Source: Ezakiella massiliensis | Lineage (GTDB): Bacteria > Bacillota > Clostridia > Tissierellales > Peptoniphilaceae | Assembly: GCF_900120165.1 (NCBI RefSeq) | Contig: NZ_LT635475.1 | Location: forward strand, 1,054,001 to 1,118,000 | DNA: 64,000 bases | Reading direction: 5' to 3' | Shown here: one piece after another, positions 28,001 through 37,349 of the stretch | Layout: each line of letters opens with the position of its first letter | How positions within the stretch are numbered: the stretch's first letter is position 1 | Translations under genes and position numbers: made by a program | The notes under the pieces: generated by a model | Seen by the model: only the letters and a program-made list of their open reading frames with translations | Database searches by the model: none | What the model was told of the DNA's origin: nothing

Positions 28001-31000
28001 TTCAGAAGGTGCTAAATCTATTACATTTTCAATTTCTCCGATATATGAATTGAGGTAGCCAATCTTTTCTCTAATATTTCCACTTAAATACTCGTCAGCC
28101 GATACATATGAAAAATGAAACGGATCGTCATTGTTAAAGTTCTCAAAGGGCATTCTGTTATTTATTAGGTCTGTATCCTTAATATCTAAAAATATTTCGC
28201 CCTCAAGTTCACCAATTAAGGTGTTCCTATCTTTACTTGTTATAGATTCCATATATTCAAAATCTACATATCCCTTTTGTGAAACTGATAAGACTAAGGC
28301 TTCAAGGGAAGTATCTACATGGTCTACTACCTTTGCCTTTGTTATTGTTCTTTTTGAAAATATATCACTCTTTGCTTTGAAATTATCCTCATCATCAAGT
28401 ATTTCGATTGATGAAACCAAGGGAAAGTTTGAGTCTTCCTTTAAGGCTCTAGTATTTGATAAGGAGTTAATAAAGCCATGTTTCTTTGAAAAGTTATCAT
28501 AGACTTCATTTAACTTTGCTTGTGACTCTTTTATTTCCTCATCAGAGAAATCGTCCTTTTGCTTTTCTATTACATCTTTTAAAGCATTCATTACATCAAG
28601 ATAATCTTTTATCTTTTCTTTGTTTTTATCTGATATATTCTGCTTGATTAAGACTGAGTTTTCTCTTAGATAGACATCCTCATCAATAATGGTATAGGAA
28701 AAATTCTTAACATCGTCTGTTGCTGGAAGACTTAATTCTTCATCTTCCAATAGCTCGACCTCTTCATATTTTGAATTTGAAGATATTTCCTTACTTGCAA
28801 GATCCATTAAATCTTTTAGATTTTCGTCTTCTTTTTCATCACAAGTAATAGTATTTCCATATCTTCCAGATACTTCTTTCATGTCCCCTAATACCATCTG
28901 AGGATTATCTACAAAATATTTATTATAGGTCAAACCCTTTTTATCAGTTGCAAGATGAATCCAATCGTCATCTCTTTCTATAACTGAATCTCTCTTCTTT
29001 AGAAAAATAATATCTGAAGTAACTTCTGTACCAGCAAGTCCTTTAAATGTTGTATTAGGAAGCCTCATAGCTCCTAAAAACTCACATCTTGCATTAATAT
29101 ATTTTCTAACAGATTCATCTTTTTTATCCATAGTTCCAGATGAAGTTATGAAGGCAATAATTCCTCCATTTCTTACCTTATCTATTGACTTTGCAAAAAA
29201 ATAATCGTGAATCAGAAAGTTATTTCTGTTATATTCACGATCATTAACTTTAAAATCTCCAAAGGGAACATTTCCTATTACCAAGTCAAAGAAATTATTT
29301 GAGAAGTTTGTTTCTTCAAAACCTTTAATTTGAATATTAGCTTCAGGATAAAGTTCTTTTGCTATTCTTCCGCTTAGACTATCTTTTTCTACTCCATAGA
29401 CTTTAGAGCTTCGTATTTCACTTGGCATATTACCGATAAAATTACCGACTCCTGCAGATGGTTCAAGGATATTCCCAGTCTTAAAACCCATATCTGTTAG
29501 AGTCTTATATATTCCATCCATTACCTCTCTAGGTGTATAAAATGATGTAAGAGTGGACTCTTTGGCATTCAAATACTCTTCATTTGTTAGATTTTCTTTT
29601 AAAATGTTTCTTGCTTCAAGCCATTGACCTCCCTTTTCTTCATCGAAGACATCGGCAAGACCACCCCAACCTAGATAATCAGCAAGGTAGGCTTGTTCAT
29701 ATTCTCTTGGACTCCTATTTTCATTTTCAAGTCTTTTTAGCATTTTAATAGCTTTGATATTTTTATCTAGTCTTTCTGATGGTGTTAGGTATTCTGAGTA
29801 GATATGATTTTTCAAATCATAATTTCTAGCAAAACTTAGTCTTTCCTTATTAGGTTCATAGCCTAGATTATTTAAATCTTCTTTACCCCTCAATAAGTTT
29901 TCGGCTGCTTGTCTTGGGACATTGTATCTATCCATCATTTGGTCAATTTCAGGATTGTGGTTATCTATAAAGCTTTCTTGCTCTACTTGTCTTTCAATTT
30001 GTTTTTCATGCTCAGATAATTTGTATATCTCATAATTTCCACTATCTAAAAGGTCATCAATCTTTCTACTTTCCTCAAATGTTTCACCCTTATATAAGGG
30101 GATTTCTTTCCCATTAACTTCTACTTTAGTTCCTGTTTCAATTAAGTTAATTCCATCAAAGATATTCTCATCTTCTAAAATAAATTCCTTACCAACTTTT
30201 ACTGCTAGTTTTTCTGATGTTTGACTTAGATTTTCAAAGATTTCTTCAAGGTATGAATCGTTTCTATATGGAATTACTTCCGAACCCCTAATCATACCTC
30301 CCATATATTCCATATTATCTCTGATAGTGACAGTTTTAAGTCCTCCACTTAGTTCATCAAAATCTGTAATGGTGAAGTCCTTATCTTTATATCTAACTTG
30401 ATCGCCTATCTTAAACTTAGGCTCTATCTTTTCCTTAACTTCTTCTTGTAATGATTTTTCCTCACTTAATGCAACTTGTTCTTCTAAATATGAAAATTCA
30501 CGCTCATTTACTTCTTCACCATCACCAAGGTCAATCCTATAGTGTTCGACAACTTCGCCGTCTACATAGTGATCAAAATAGAATTTGAAATATCCGATAT
30601 AATCATCAGTCATTTCTCCAAATTCATTTTCTCCAAGAGTTTGATTATGGTCTTTAACATCAATATCCTTTTGTCTTAGGACATTAATTAAGTCTTTAGT
30701 TACTATCTGCCCACTATAATCGGGAACTAATTCGTGGTTTTCATTAAATTCTACGATCCAGTAATCTTTTCTATTTTCAGTGTTTTTGCCATCAAAAAAA
30801 GAAGCTTCATCAGCTTCCTTTTCTTGGCTTATTTCATTTTCTAAGCTTCCACGTATTCCTTGATTGCCATTTTCTTCACTGTTGCCATTAAGTTGTTCAT
30901 CTGTCCTTGGTATTCCTCTGGATTCTCTCTCATCATCTTCTCTGTCAATCCTTGTGCTTTCATCATTTTGACTTTCTCTCTCTTGATAAAGTCTACTGTC

Positions 31001-32059
31001 TGATTCTGAATTTCTTTCAGATGGTTCAAAAGTGTTTTCTCCTCGTACATTTCCTGAAGTTTCTTCCAGTTCTCCATGTCCTCGCTCCCTACTAGGTAAG
31101 ACAGTCTTAGAACTGCGTATGTCGGATTCGGATATCTCTCCATAAATTCCAGATCCTTCTCCATCATGTCCAAGGTTTTCTCTTCGATCTTCATCGCTAT
31201 TTCCTCTGTCGCTTCCATCTGTGAAAACTCGTCCATCTCTACTTCTTGACCTATCATCTCGTCTATATAAATCATCTTGACCTCCTCTATCTTTATTTAT
31301 ATTTTCTATATCTCTATTATAGTCGCCACCGGCCCTTTCTGTCAGCAGCCTAGCACGATCCATTTCCTTAGATTTTTCTATTGTGCTATCTATAATATCT
31401 TCACTAACCCTTGATATTACAAGACCTATCTGTTCTAAAGAAATAGTATTAATCCTCGTAAAATTATTTTTTAAATTTTCCATATCCATAGGATAGACTG
31501 TATTAAACCTATTAGCTACCGCATAAGATATTGAGTCCCTCATAAACTTTTCAAAACTCAGTCTATCCTCTATATCTATCCTTAAATCAGCAAGAGCCAA
31601 ATTAATATAATTATCTCCATAAATTCGACTCAAAGAAAATATATTTTCATTGAGTGAATCACTAGCTTCGAATGAAGAATCTCTTATTATTTCTTTTAAA
31701 GCCTCGTTATGATTTTCGTGGTCAAACTGCCATAAGCTAACCTCATTAATATTCCTATCCATTGATGTGGTCTGACTAATATCAAAGATATATGAAATTC
31801 TTTGATTTACATCACTTCCAACTAAAATTGGAATACCCTTTTGACCCCTCATAACAACTCGACCAAAATATTTTTTCCACATATCAAAAGTCGCACAAGC
31901 TTTAGCTTCAGGTTCTTTGTTATATATACTTAGTTGGCTAGAAAAATCATATTTCTGGTTATTGCCTATAACTTTTAAGAGTTTTAAATATTCTTTTTCA
32001 TCTTGTAACACTTCATACTTTATTGCTTCTTGTATATTCTTAAAATCATTTACTTGCAT
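22075..32059 (-). CDS. Giant DNA methylase-helicase (LtrC/SNF2-like), split by group II intron 2
   Basis: Spliced gene complement(join(22075..23442,25784..32059)), 7,644 nt, 2,547 residues. Order: N-terminal ArdC-like region (1-100), disordered acidic linker (about 240-430), an N6-methylase domain with EPSAGVGNF near 871 and GNVPFGDF near 932, then an SF2/SNF2 helicase with GAGKT near 1571, DEAH near 1733 and the [10 protein letters not shown] motif near 2075. The exon join falls between TFDAYLW and QTIENKQKF, restoring a conserved helicase block; both exon lengths are multiples of three. Without splicing the protein ends VRHEVA inside the intron. ICE protein thought to protect or process transferred DNA. 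The linker DNA also encodes tnpV in another frame. Confidence 0.88.
23484..23517 (-). ncRNA. Group II intron 2, domain V hairpin
   Basis: 34-nt minus-strand helix opening GAGCCGTGTGAGG and closing CTCTCATGCACGGTTC with a GGAAAC-type loop. The AGC catalytic triad is present. Located about 41 nt from the 3' splice site. Confidence 0.88.
23537..25207 (-). CDS. ltrA: Group II intron reverse transcriptase/maturase with HNH-like domain (intron 2)
   Basis: 556 residues from the ATG at 25207, which has AAAGGAG 7 nt upstream (a longer in-frame ATG at 25258 has none). Reverse transcriptase domain with [10 protein letters not shown] near 219 and FVRYADDF near 274; maturase domain about 330-450; C-terminal HNH-like zinc region CPVCGEK near 505 and PWCHRKLH near 540. 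Motifs look intact. Serves splicing and mobility of intron 2, and so expression of the full methylase-helicase. Confidence 0.93.
   Translation of the reverse strand: MNSKMCATTNRAKNWESIDFSLAESYVKKLQMRIVKAWKMSKYGKVKSLQHLLTNSFYAKALAIKRVTENQGKKTSGVDGELWLTSQAKYKAIEKLNLRGYKPKPLKRVYIPKKNGKKRPLSIPTMTDRAMQTLYKFALEPIAETTADPNSYGFRAKRCTQDAIEQCFTSLNKKKSAKWVLEGDIKGCFDNISHEWILNNIPMNKKLLKLWLECGYIEKQKLFPTETGSPQGSPISPIISNMVLDGLEKAIKEKYHRRTVNKKTYFPKVNFVRYADDFIVTGESAELLENGVKPIIVKFLAERGLELSEEKTLITHINDGFDFLGVNIRMYKDKLLTKPSDKNFKAIVDKIRRIIKDNPSMKQEILIRKLNPIIIGWVNYQKYNVSSKAFEKLDYEIYKSLWTWCVRRHPKKGRKWIAKKYFHTIGNRTWTFSVATGDRMENGEKYYLRLKYATDTDIKRFTKIQAEANPFDENWQIYFEEREELKIRNELKGRTVINRLYKMQNGICPVCGEKITIDTDFRVHQTIQNNITLKTLVHPWCHRKLHINDEENTLAL
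30841..31275 (-). CDS. tnpV: TnpV-like transposon protein nested out of frame in the methylase-helicase gene
   Basis: 144 residues on the same strand as the giant gene but in the +1 frame, over its disordered linker (giant-protein residues about 262-406). The ATG at 31275 has a strong GAGGAGG (31281-31287) 5 nt upstream, which a chance ORF would not be expected to have. The C-terminal half, [17 protein letters not shown] then [14 protein letters not shown], follows the TnpV pattern (T-E-x-L-K-x-E-N... W-x-x-x-M-N-N). The function of TnpV is unknown; it accompanies Tn4451/Tn1549-type elements. A tnpW-type gene sits in the IME at 47760. Confidence 0.65.
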   Translation of the reverse strand: MIYIDEMIGQEVEMDEFSQMEATEEIAMKIEEKTLDMMEKDLEFMERYPNPTYAVLRLSYLVGSEDMENWKKLQEMYEEKTLLNHLKEIQNQTVDFIKREKVKMMKAQGLTEKMMRENPEEYQGQMNNLMATVKKMAIKEYVEA

Positions 32060-33011
32060 TTCCTACCTCCATTCTATGAATTTCTTTTATAATAGCTATT
32101 AAAACATCAACCACAATAGAATTGCCGGCCTGCTTATATAGTTTACTTGAGGTGCAATTTTTTCTTCTTGGATGTACTCCCTCTAGTTTGTCAATATCAC
32201 AGTCATCAAAGCCCATGAGTCTTAAACATTCTCTTTCTGTTAAATACCTATATTTACCATTTCCAATATCTATTATTCCAGAATTGGGTACTCTCATCTG
32301 TTTTGTAGAAATAGTATAAGAAAAATCTTTAATCACTTTTAGTCGCCCTCTAAAACTGTTATCTATGCCTTTATTTAAAAATTTCAGCATATAAGGTTGG
32401 GTCATTGTATAAAGTTCACTTACATCCTTTTCTAAAAATTCACTTAGTGGTCTAGTTTCTTTCCTCTCCAATTTATTAAAAGAAAAGTTATTTGCTCCAA
32501 GACATGAAACAACAAATATCCTTTCTCTTTTTTGAGGTATCCCAAAGTCCATTGCATTTAAGATTTCATATTTGCTTTCATATCCAAGATTTTCTAGCTC
32601 TTTTAGATAAATAAAAAAGGAGTCCCTCATATTTCTATCAAGGACTCCCTTTACATTTTCCCAAATTATTCATTTAGGTTTATCTTTCATTTCTTTTATT
32701 ATTCTAATTGTTTCAAATAGTAAGCTTGATCTAGTTCCTGAGTTTTTTACTCCTCCTTGTTTTTTTCCTATTCTTGAAAAGTCTTGGCAAGGACTTCCAT
32801 GCATAATTAAGTCTATCTTTTCATTAGGAACTTTATATCCTACTACTGATTTTGTTTTATAATCTTCTCCATAAAGTGCGTTGTATGATTTAACACAAGC
32901 CTTATCTATTTCTACATAATCAACTACTTCATAAGGTATCTTCAAATTAATAATAGCCTTTCTAATAGCACCTATGCCACCGAAAAGCTCTAATATCTTC
33001 ACCTTATTCAT
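32046..33011 (-). pseudogene. C5-cytosine DNA methyltransferase with in-frame TGA stop
   Basis: One continuous frame of 322 codons interrupted only by TGA at 32672-32670 (codon 114). Before the stop: motif I (LELFGGIGA) and motif IV GSPCQDFS with the catalytic Cys. After it: motif VI WENVKGVL, motif VIII QKRERIFVV and the C-terminal GNSIVVDVL. All catalytic pieces are present, so a single nonsense change separates Cys from the ENV motif. It overlaps topB by 8 nt and the methylase-helicase by 14 nt. Other genes here end in TGA, so it is read as stop. Would have methylated ICE DNA against restriction. Confidence 0.85.
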
Positions 33012-34725
33012 TTAGATTATTCTTGTACCTATCTACAAGCTCCCTTATACTATCTTCTATTTCTCTTAAAAAGTCTTCTTTATCTACTTCGCCAGAGCTA
33101 ATCTTTGCAAGTTTCATCTCCCATTCAGATGTTGTTTCTGCTGATTTAAACTTATCCTCTACAATTGATACAAGCCTATTGCCTTTTTCTGTTACAAGTA
33201 AATTTTTCTTATCTCTTCTTATGAGATCCTTATGGATAAGATTTTCAATAATTCCTGCTCTTGTTGCTGGTGTTCCTAAACCTTTTCTCTCCACTTCTAT
33301 ATCTTTATCCAAAGATTCTACTCCTGCATTCTCCATAGATTTTAAAAGTGTATCTTCATTATAATGACTTGGAGCTTTTGTAAATTTCTCAGATATATTT
33401 TTAGAAGTTAGCTTAATTTTATCTCCAGTCTTTACATCTGGTAATTCATTTTCTTGTCTTTCTTTCCCATAAGGCTTTAAATACTTGGCATAACCTTCAT
33501 CGATTATAGCCTTGCCACTTGCACTAAAGTTAAACTTGTCATATTCATATCTGATTTTTCTACTAGATTCCTTTAAGTTATCCGAACATGAAGCAAGTAA
33601 TTTATTCTTAATTAGATTATAGATTTTGCTTTCTTTATCAGATAAATCTTTGGCTTTTCCAATACCTGATATAGTTGGAATAATTGCATAGTGGTCTGTA
33701 ACTTTAGATGAATTAAAAATAGACTTAAAGTTTGATTCATTGATTTTAAAATCATCTTCAAGTCCTTTTAATAATTCTTTCATAGTATTATCCATGTCAT
33801 CGGTTAAATACCTGCTATCTGTTCTTGGATATGTGATTAGCTTCTTTTCATACAAGCCTTGTGCTAGATTTAAAGTGTCATTTGCTGAATATCCAAAATA
33901 TTTATTTGCTTCTCTTTGTAAAGTAGTGAGATCATAAGGCTTATCTGGTTTTGTGCTTATTTCTTTGTCTTCTATCTCTGTAATAACTATTTCATCTTCT
34001 AGCAAGTTTAATAGTTGTTCTGCAACTTCAATTTTATCAATCCTATCTGATACAAGTTTCAATCCTTCATAAGATAGGTCAACTGTATAATATTTTTGCT
34101 TCTTAAATAGGTTTATTTCACTATCTCTTTTAGCTATTAAATATAGAGTTGGTGTTTGTACTCTACCAACAGAATATGTTTCCTTGTAAATGCAAGAATA
34201 AAGCCTACTTAAATTCATTCCCACCAGCCAATCTGCAATTGCTCTTGCACTTGCCGATCTATATAAGTCTTCAAAGTTTTCTCCATTTTTAAGATTTCTA
34301 AAACCATCTTCAATAGCTTTGTTTTCCATTGAAGATATCCAAAGTCTTTGAATCTTCTTCTTACATTTAGCTTGATTATATACAAGCCTAAAAATAAGCT
34401 CTCCTTCTCTACCAGCATCACAAGCATTTATAACTGAGTCGATGTTCTTATCGTTTAAAAGTTTCTTTAAAATTTCATATTGTTTCTTAGTGCTTTTAGA
34501 TACTTCATAAATATATTCTTCTGGGATTATTGGAAGAGTGTCTATTGTCCATTTCTTCCATTTTTCGTCTATCTTATCGGGACTTGCCATTTGAATTAAA
34601 TGACCTACACACCAAGATACAATGTATCCATTCCCCTCATAATATCCGTTTTTTCTTGTTCTTGCGTGGGTTACTTTTGCAATTGTAACTGCTACACTTG
34701 GTTTTTCTGCTATTACTAACTTCAT
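33004..34725 (-). CDS. topB: DNA topoisomerase III (ICE-type TopB)
   Basis: 573 residues from the ATG at 34725 (GGAGG 5 nt upstream; the ATG at 34737 precedes the site). TOPRIM domain MKLVIAEKPSVA, acidic motif DAGREGELIFR near 110, and active-site Tyr in LITYPRTDSRY near 300. Shorter than cellular TopB because the C-terminal zinc ribbons are absent, as in other ICE copies. Relaxes single-stranded regions during transfer or replication. Preceded by a terminator hairpin. Confidence 0.93.
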   Translation of the reverse strand: MKLVIAEKPSVAVTIAKVTHARTRKNGYYEGNGYIVSWCVGHLIQMASPDKIDEKWKKWTIDTLPIIPEEYIYEVSKSTKKQYEILKKLLNDKNIDSVINACDAGREGELIFRLVYNQAKCKKKIQRLWISSMENKAIEDGFRNLKNGENFEDLYRSASARAIADWLVGMNLSRLYSCIYKETYSVGRVQTPTLYLIAKRDSEINLFKKQKYYTVDLSYEGLKLVSDRIDKIEVAEQLLNLLEDEIVITEIEDKEISTKPDKPYDLTTLQREANKYFGYSANDTLNLAQGLYEKKLITYPRTDSRYLTDDMDNTMKELLKGLEDDFKINESNFKSIFNSSKVTDHYAIIPTISGIGKAKDLSDKESKIYNLIKNKLLASCSDNLKESSRKIRYEYDKFNFSASGKAIIDEGYAKYLKPYGKERQENELPDVKTGDKIKLTSKNISEKFTKAPSHYNEDTLLKSMENAGVESLDKDIEVERKGLGTPATRAGIIENLIHKDLIRRDKKNLLVTEKGNRLVSIVEDKFKSAETTSEWEMKLAKISSGEVDKEDFLREIEDSIRELVDRYKNNLNE

Positions 34726-34741
34726 TAATACCTCCATAAAT

Positions 34742-34772
34742 AAAAAAAGAGCGAAAGATTTCTCTCTCGCTC
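34742..34772 (-). terminator. Terminator between the AbiE pair and topB
   Basis: GAGCGA/TCGCTC stem (34749-34754 with 34767-34772) followed on the minus strand by seven T residues, 17 nt before the topB start. An outer TTCTCC/GGAGAA pairing just upstream could act as an alternative fold. Confidence 0.7.
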
Positions 34773-34816
34773 AAAGTATTTCTCCTGAATATCTTATTAT
34801 TTTCGGGAGAATTCTA

Positions 34817-35800
34817 TTACTTATTAATTTCTTTTTCTAGTTCTTTAAGAACTTTTATAATCTCTTCAAAGTTTGGATAGTCTCCATAAATCATTTCCGA
34901 CATAGCCTTATAATCTTTTTCTATTTCAGAAAATCGGTACTCTCGTGGGACTAACCTTAATCTACCATTTAATGCATCTTCATACCTTGCCCACTTTCTA
35001 TGGTAGAATTTCATTTTAAATTCAGTCACTTGCTTTAGTAATTCTTTATCCTCTAAGGCTTTGTTTTTAAAATCTGAATTTGCTATTTTATATAAGTCAT
35101 AAAAGTGTCTTGCATATCTGTGGGGCATAGGAGAAGCTTCTGGTCTATTTGCTTCGTGGTGTAAAATTGTTGCTTTTTCCCAAAAAGTTCTCTCTGCTGA
35201 TACTGTTCTTATGCAAGTTTTTTCTTTAAATACATTTGGATAGGCTTCACTAATTATTGGTGAAATTTTAACTCCAATTGCAGGTGTCCATGCTGCAAGG
35301 CTTCCTATTTCAAGCCTTATATTTTGTGTCAAATAATTAGATTCAAAGATTTTAGGATATTTACATAGAATTGTTTGTGGGTATATTGTATCTATTGAAA
35401 ATTCAAAATCAAAATCTTTTAAATCTTCTTCTAAAACTTTTAAAAATTCATCTCTTAAAAATGTTTCTGTCTTTTCATTAACTGCTTTGTTGAATTTATC
35501 TTGCTTGGTATTCGACCTTTCTAACCATGGTTCTTTTTCTTCATATCCTAATACTCGCCAATCTAAGATTAGATCTATATCTTCAGAAAATCTTTCAATG
35601 AGTCCAAAACATTTTGAAAGTGATGTGCCACCCTTAAAGGTTAAATATTCTTTCCATTTATTTTCATTAAATAGATAGTCTAAGATAAAAGTAACCCAAT
35701 AGTCTTTTTCAATGACTGCTTCAGATATATTTTTCTTTCTTGCAGTATTGACTATTAAAACTCTTAAGTCTTCTTTGTTTTCTATATAAAACTTATTCAT
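34817..35800 (-). CDS. AbiEii-type nucleotidyltransferase toxin
   Basis: 327 residues from the ATG at 35800, embedded in the antitoxin stop region with GAGGG upstream (8-nt overlap). Nucleotidyltransferase signature: TFKGGTSLSKCFGLIERFSEDIDLIL near 60, giving the GG(T)S...DxD catalytic core, followed by the Rx4-6A(T)xxHE-like AERTFWEKATILHHEANR near 205. AbiEii/AbiGii enzymes act with a DNA-binding AbiEi partner in phage exclusion and element maintenance. Inserted between topB and DUF4366 in the ICE. Confidence 0.88.
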   Translation of the reverse strand: MNKFYIENKEDLRVLIVNTARKKNISEAVIEKDYWVTFILDYLFNENKWKEYLTFKGGTSLSKCFGLIERFSEDIDLILDWRVLGYEEKEPWLERSNTKQDKFNKAVNEKTETFLRDEFLKVLEEDLKDFDFEFSIDTIYPQTILCKYPKIFESNYLTQNIRLEIGSLAAWTPAIGVKISPIISEAYPNVFKEKTCIRTVSAERTFWEKATILHHEANRPEASPMPHRYARHFYDLYKIANSDFKNKALEDKELLKQVTEFKMKFYHRKWARYEDALNGRLRLVPREYRFSEIEKDYKAMSEMIYGDYPNFEEIIKVLKELEKEINK

Positions 35801-36404
35801 TTTCACCCTCAGAAATTTCTCTTATTACTTCATAAATCCATGATGGAACTGATTTTGACTCATTCATTAAGTCTAATTTTTCTTTTTCAGTTAAGTTTTC
35901 TCCTATCTTTTGTATAACTTCGCCGGTTATATCTTCTTTGCCTAAAGACTTAATTGCCTGAATAACTGTTGCAGTCTTTAGGGACATATTGGCAATTTCT
36001 CCTGGATTTACTTTTTTAAATTCTAAAACCGTATCCCCAATTTTATATTCCTTATATCTTCCACTAGATATATATTTATAGTGAGTTGGAACTTGTGTTG
36101 AAAGTCCTAATAAGTTTAAGGCTGTGCTATTATATGGTGCAATATTCCAATTGTATTTTCTTGCTATGGCAAGTGCTAATTCGTGAATTGATACTGCTTC
36201 GTACTCTCCAATTAATTCACTGTATTTTGGATTGTAGTAGAAGCCATCAATGATACGCTGAATTTTTCTTTCATCTGCTAATCTTTTTAATATCTGTCTA
36301 ACCGTAGCATTAGATGCAATACCTAAAAAGTCATTTGCAAAAAATACTTTATGTGAGTCAAAACTATTTATTTTATCTGATATTATTTCCATATATGAAC
36401 TCAT
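35793..36404 (-). CDS. AbiEi-like antitoxin/regulator (DUF6088)
   Basis: 203 residues. N-terminal winged helix (ANDFLGIASNATVRQILKRLADERKIQRIIDGFYY), then a domain with YNSTALNLLGLSTQVPTHYKYISSGRYKEY typical of AbiEi/DUF6088. AAAGGAG precedes the ATG. Overlaps the toxin by 8 nt. A long inverted repeat straddles its promoter, consistent with autorepression, the known mode of AbiEi. Confidence 0.85.
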   Translation of the reverse strand: MSSYMEIISDKINSFDSHKVFFANDFLGIASNATVRQILKRLADERKIQRIIDGFYYNPKYSELIGEYEAVSIHELALAIARKYNWNIAPYNSTALNLLGLSTQVPTHYKYISSGRYKEYKIGDTVLEFKKVNPGEIANMSLKTATVIQAIKSLGKEDITGEVIQKIGENLTEKEKLDLMNESKSVPSWIYEVIREISEGENE

Positions 36405-36415
36405 TACAATTCTCC

Positions 36416-36456
36416 TTTGTCACGGATATTGTATCATATTCGTGACAAAAGTTCAA
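36416..36456 (-). promoter_or_regulatory. Promoter and inverted-repeat operator of the AbiE pair
   Basis: Minus strand -35 TTGAAC (36456-36451), 17-bp spacer, -10 TACAAT (36433-36428). A 9-bp perfect inverted repeat TTTGTCACG (36416-36424) / CGTGACAAA (36441-36449) has one arm in the spacer and one at the transcription start, well placed for repression. Confidence 0.8.
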
Positions 36457-36477
36457 TTGTACTTAAATTTAATATCC

Positions 36478-37335
36478 TTATAATAGTTCATCATCTTCAT
36501 CTAAAGATTCTTCATGACTTTCATCATCGTCATCATCTTCTGACTCACTAATATAATCCTCATCATCTTCTTCAAAGTCTTCCAACATTTTATCTTCTTT
36601 TACTTTGACTACCTTAAAATAATATCCTGCTCCTATAACTCCTCCAATTACAAGTGCAACAATTAGAAATGAACCTATCCCGCTTTTCTTTTCTTCTTTT
36701 ACTGGAACAGTCTTAGGTTCTTCTTTTTTTACTTCTTCTTTCTTAGGCTCTTCAACCTTTATAGTATTTTTATCTTCTGATTCAATCATGTTAAGTAGGT
36801 CTTGCTCTCCTACCTCTGTTAATAATCTTACATTATCTTGATTTGATGAGTGGTCCACTATTAGGTGCATAGTTTTTCCACTTTTGGTTTGAAATGTTAA
36901 AAATTGTCTTACATCTACTGGATTTTCTTTATCTTTTTCTGTATCTCCACTAGGTGTAATATCTTTTCCATTCCTATCGACATTTTCAATTACTGAACCT
37001 CTTGCCTTATTTTCTTGTGTCGCAAGATTATTTACTGCCTTTGTATTACCACCTTTTACAAGTGGTGTTTTCTTAGGCGGATTAGTTGAAGGCTTGGTTG
37101 CTTCACTAGTATTTCCTGGTATTCTTGGAACATCTTGATAAGGAATTTCTTCTTTTGATGGTGTAAAAACATCATCTTTCAACATTTTTTCAAATTCTTC
37201 TTTTTGTGGTTCATAGATTGATTCGTTTTGACTTTCAATCTGTCCTTCATTTGTCATAGCAAATGTAGTTGCTGGTACTGTAAATGTAAAAAGGAGTAAC
37301 GCTATGGCTACTCCTCGTTTAATACTCTTATTCAT
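36478..37335 (-). CDS. DUF4366 (CD1107-like) membrane-anchored ICE protein
   Basis: 285 residues: signal peptide (MNKSIKRGVAIALLLFTFTV, cut after about 26), an extracellular Pro/Lys/Glu-rich region, then the DUF4366 core KSGKTMHLIVDHSSNQDNVRLLTEVGE (about 150-180), one transmembrane helix (GIGSFLIVALVIGGVIGAGYY, about 222-243) and an acidic cytoplasmic tail. Usually found between DUF4315 and topoisomerase genes in Tn1549-type ICEs; surface-exposed, perhaps in mating contact. Confidence 0.8.
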   Translation of the reverse strand: MNKSIKRGVAIALLLFTFTVPATTFAMTNEGQIESQNESIYEPQKEEFEKMLKDDVFTPSKEEIPYQDVPRIPGNTSEATKPSTNPPKKTPLVKGGNTKAVNNLATQENKARGSVIENVDRNGKDITPSGDTEKDKENPVDVRQFLTFQTKSGKTMHLIVDHSSNQDNVRLLTEVGEQDLLNMIESEDKNTIKVEEPKKEEVKKEEPKTVPVKEEKKSGIGSFLIVALVIGGVIGAGYYFKVVKVKEDKMLEDFEEDDEDYISESEDDDDDESHEESLDEDDELL

Positions 37336-37349
37336 TTTTCTATCCTTTC

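Noticed and set aside
32046-33011. TGA read as tryptophan or selenocysteine in the methyltransferase
   Set aside because: TGA terminates many intact genes here, no SECIS-like hairpin was noticed, and the position is not a known Sec/Trp site.
34215-34427. 70-residue minus-strand frame inside topB
   Set aside because: Shadow in another frame of the well-supported topoisomerase gene, with no ribosome site.
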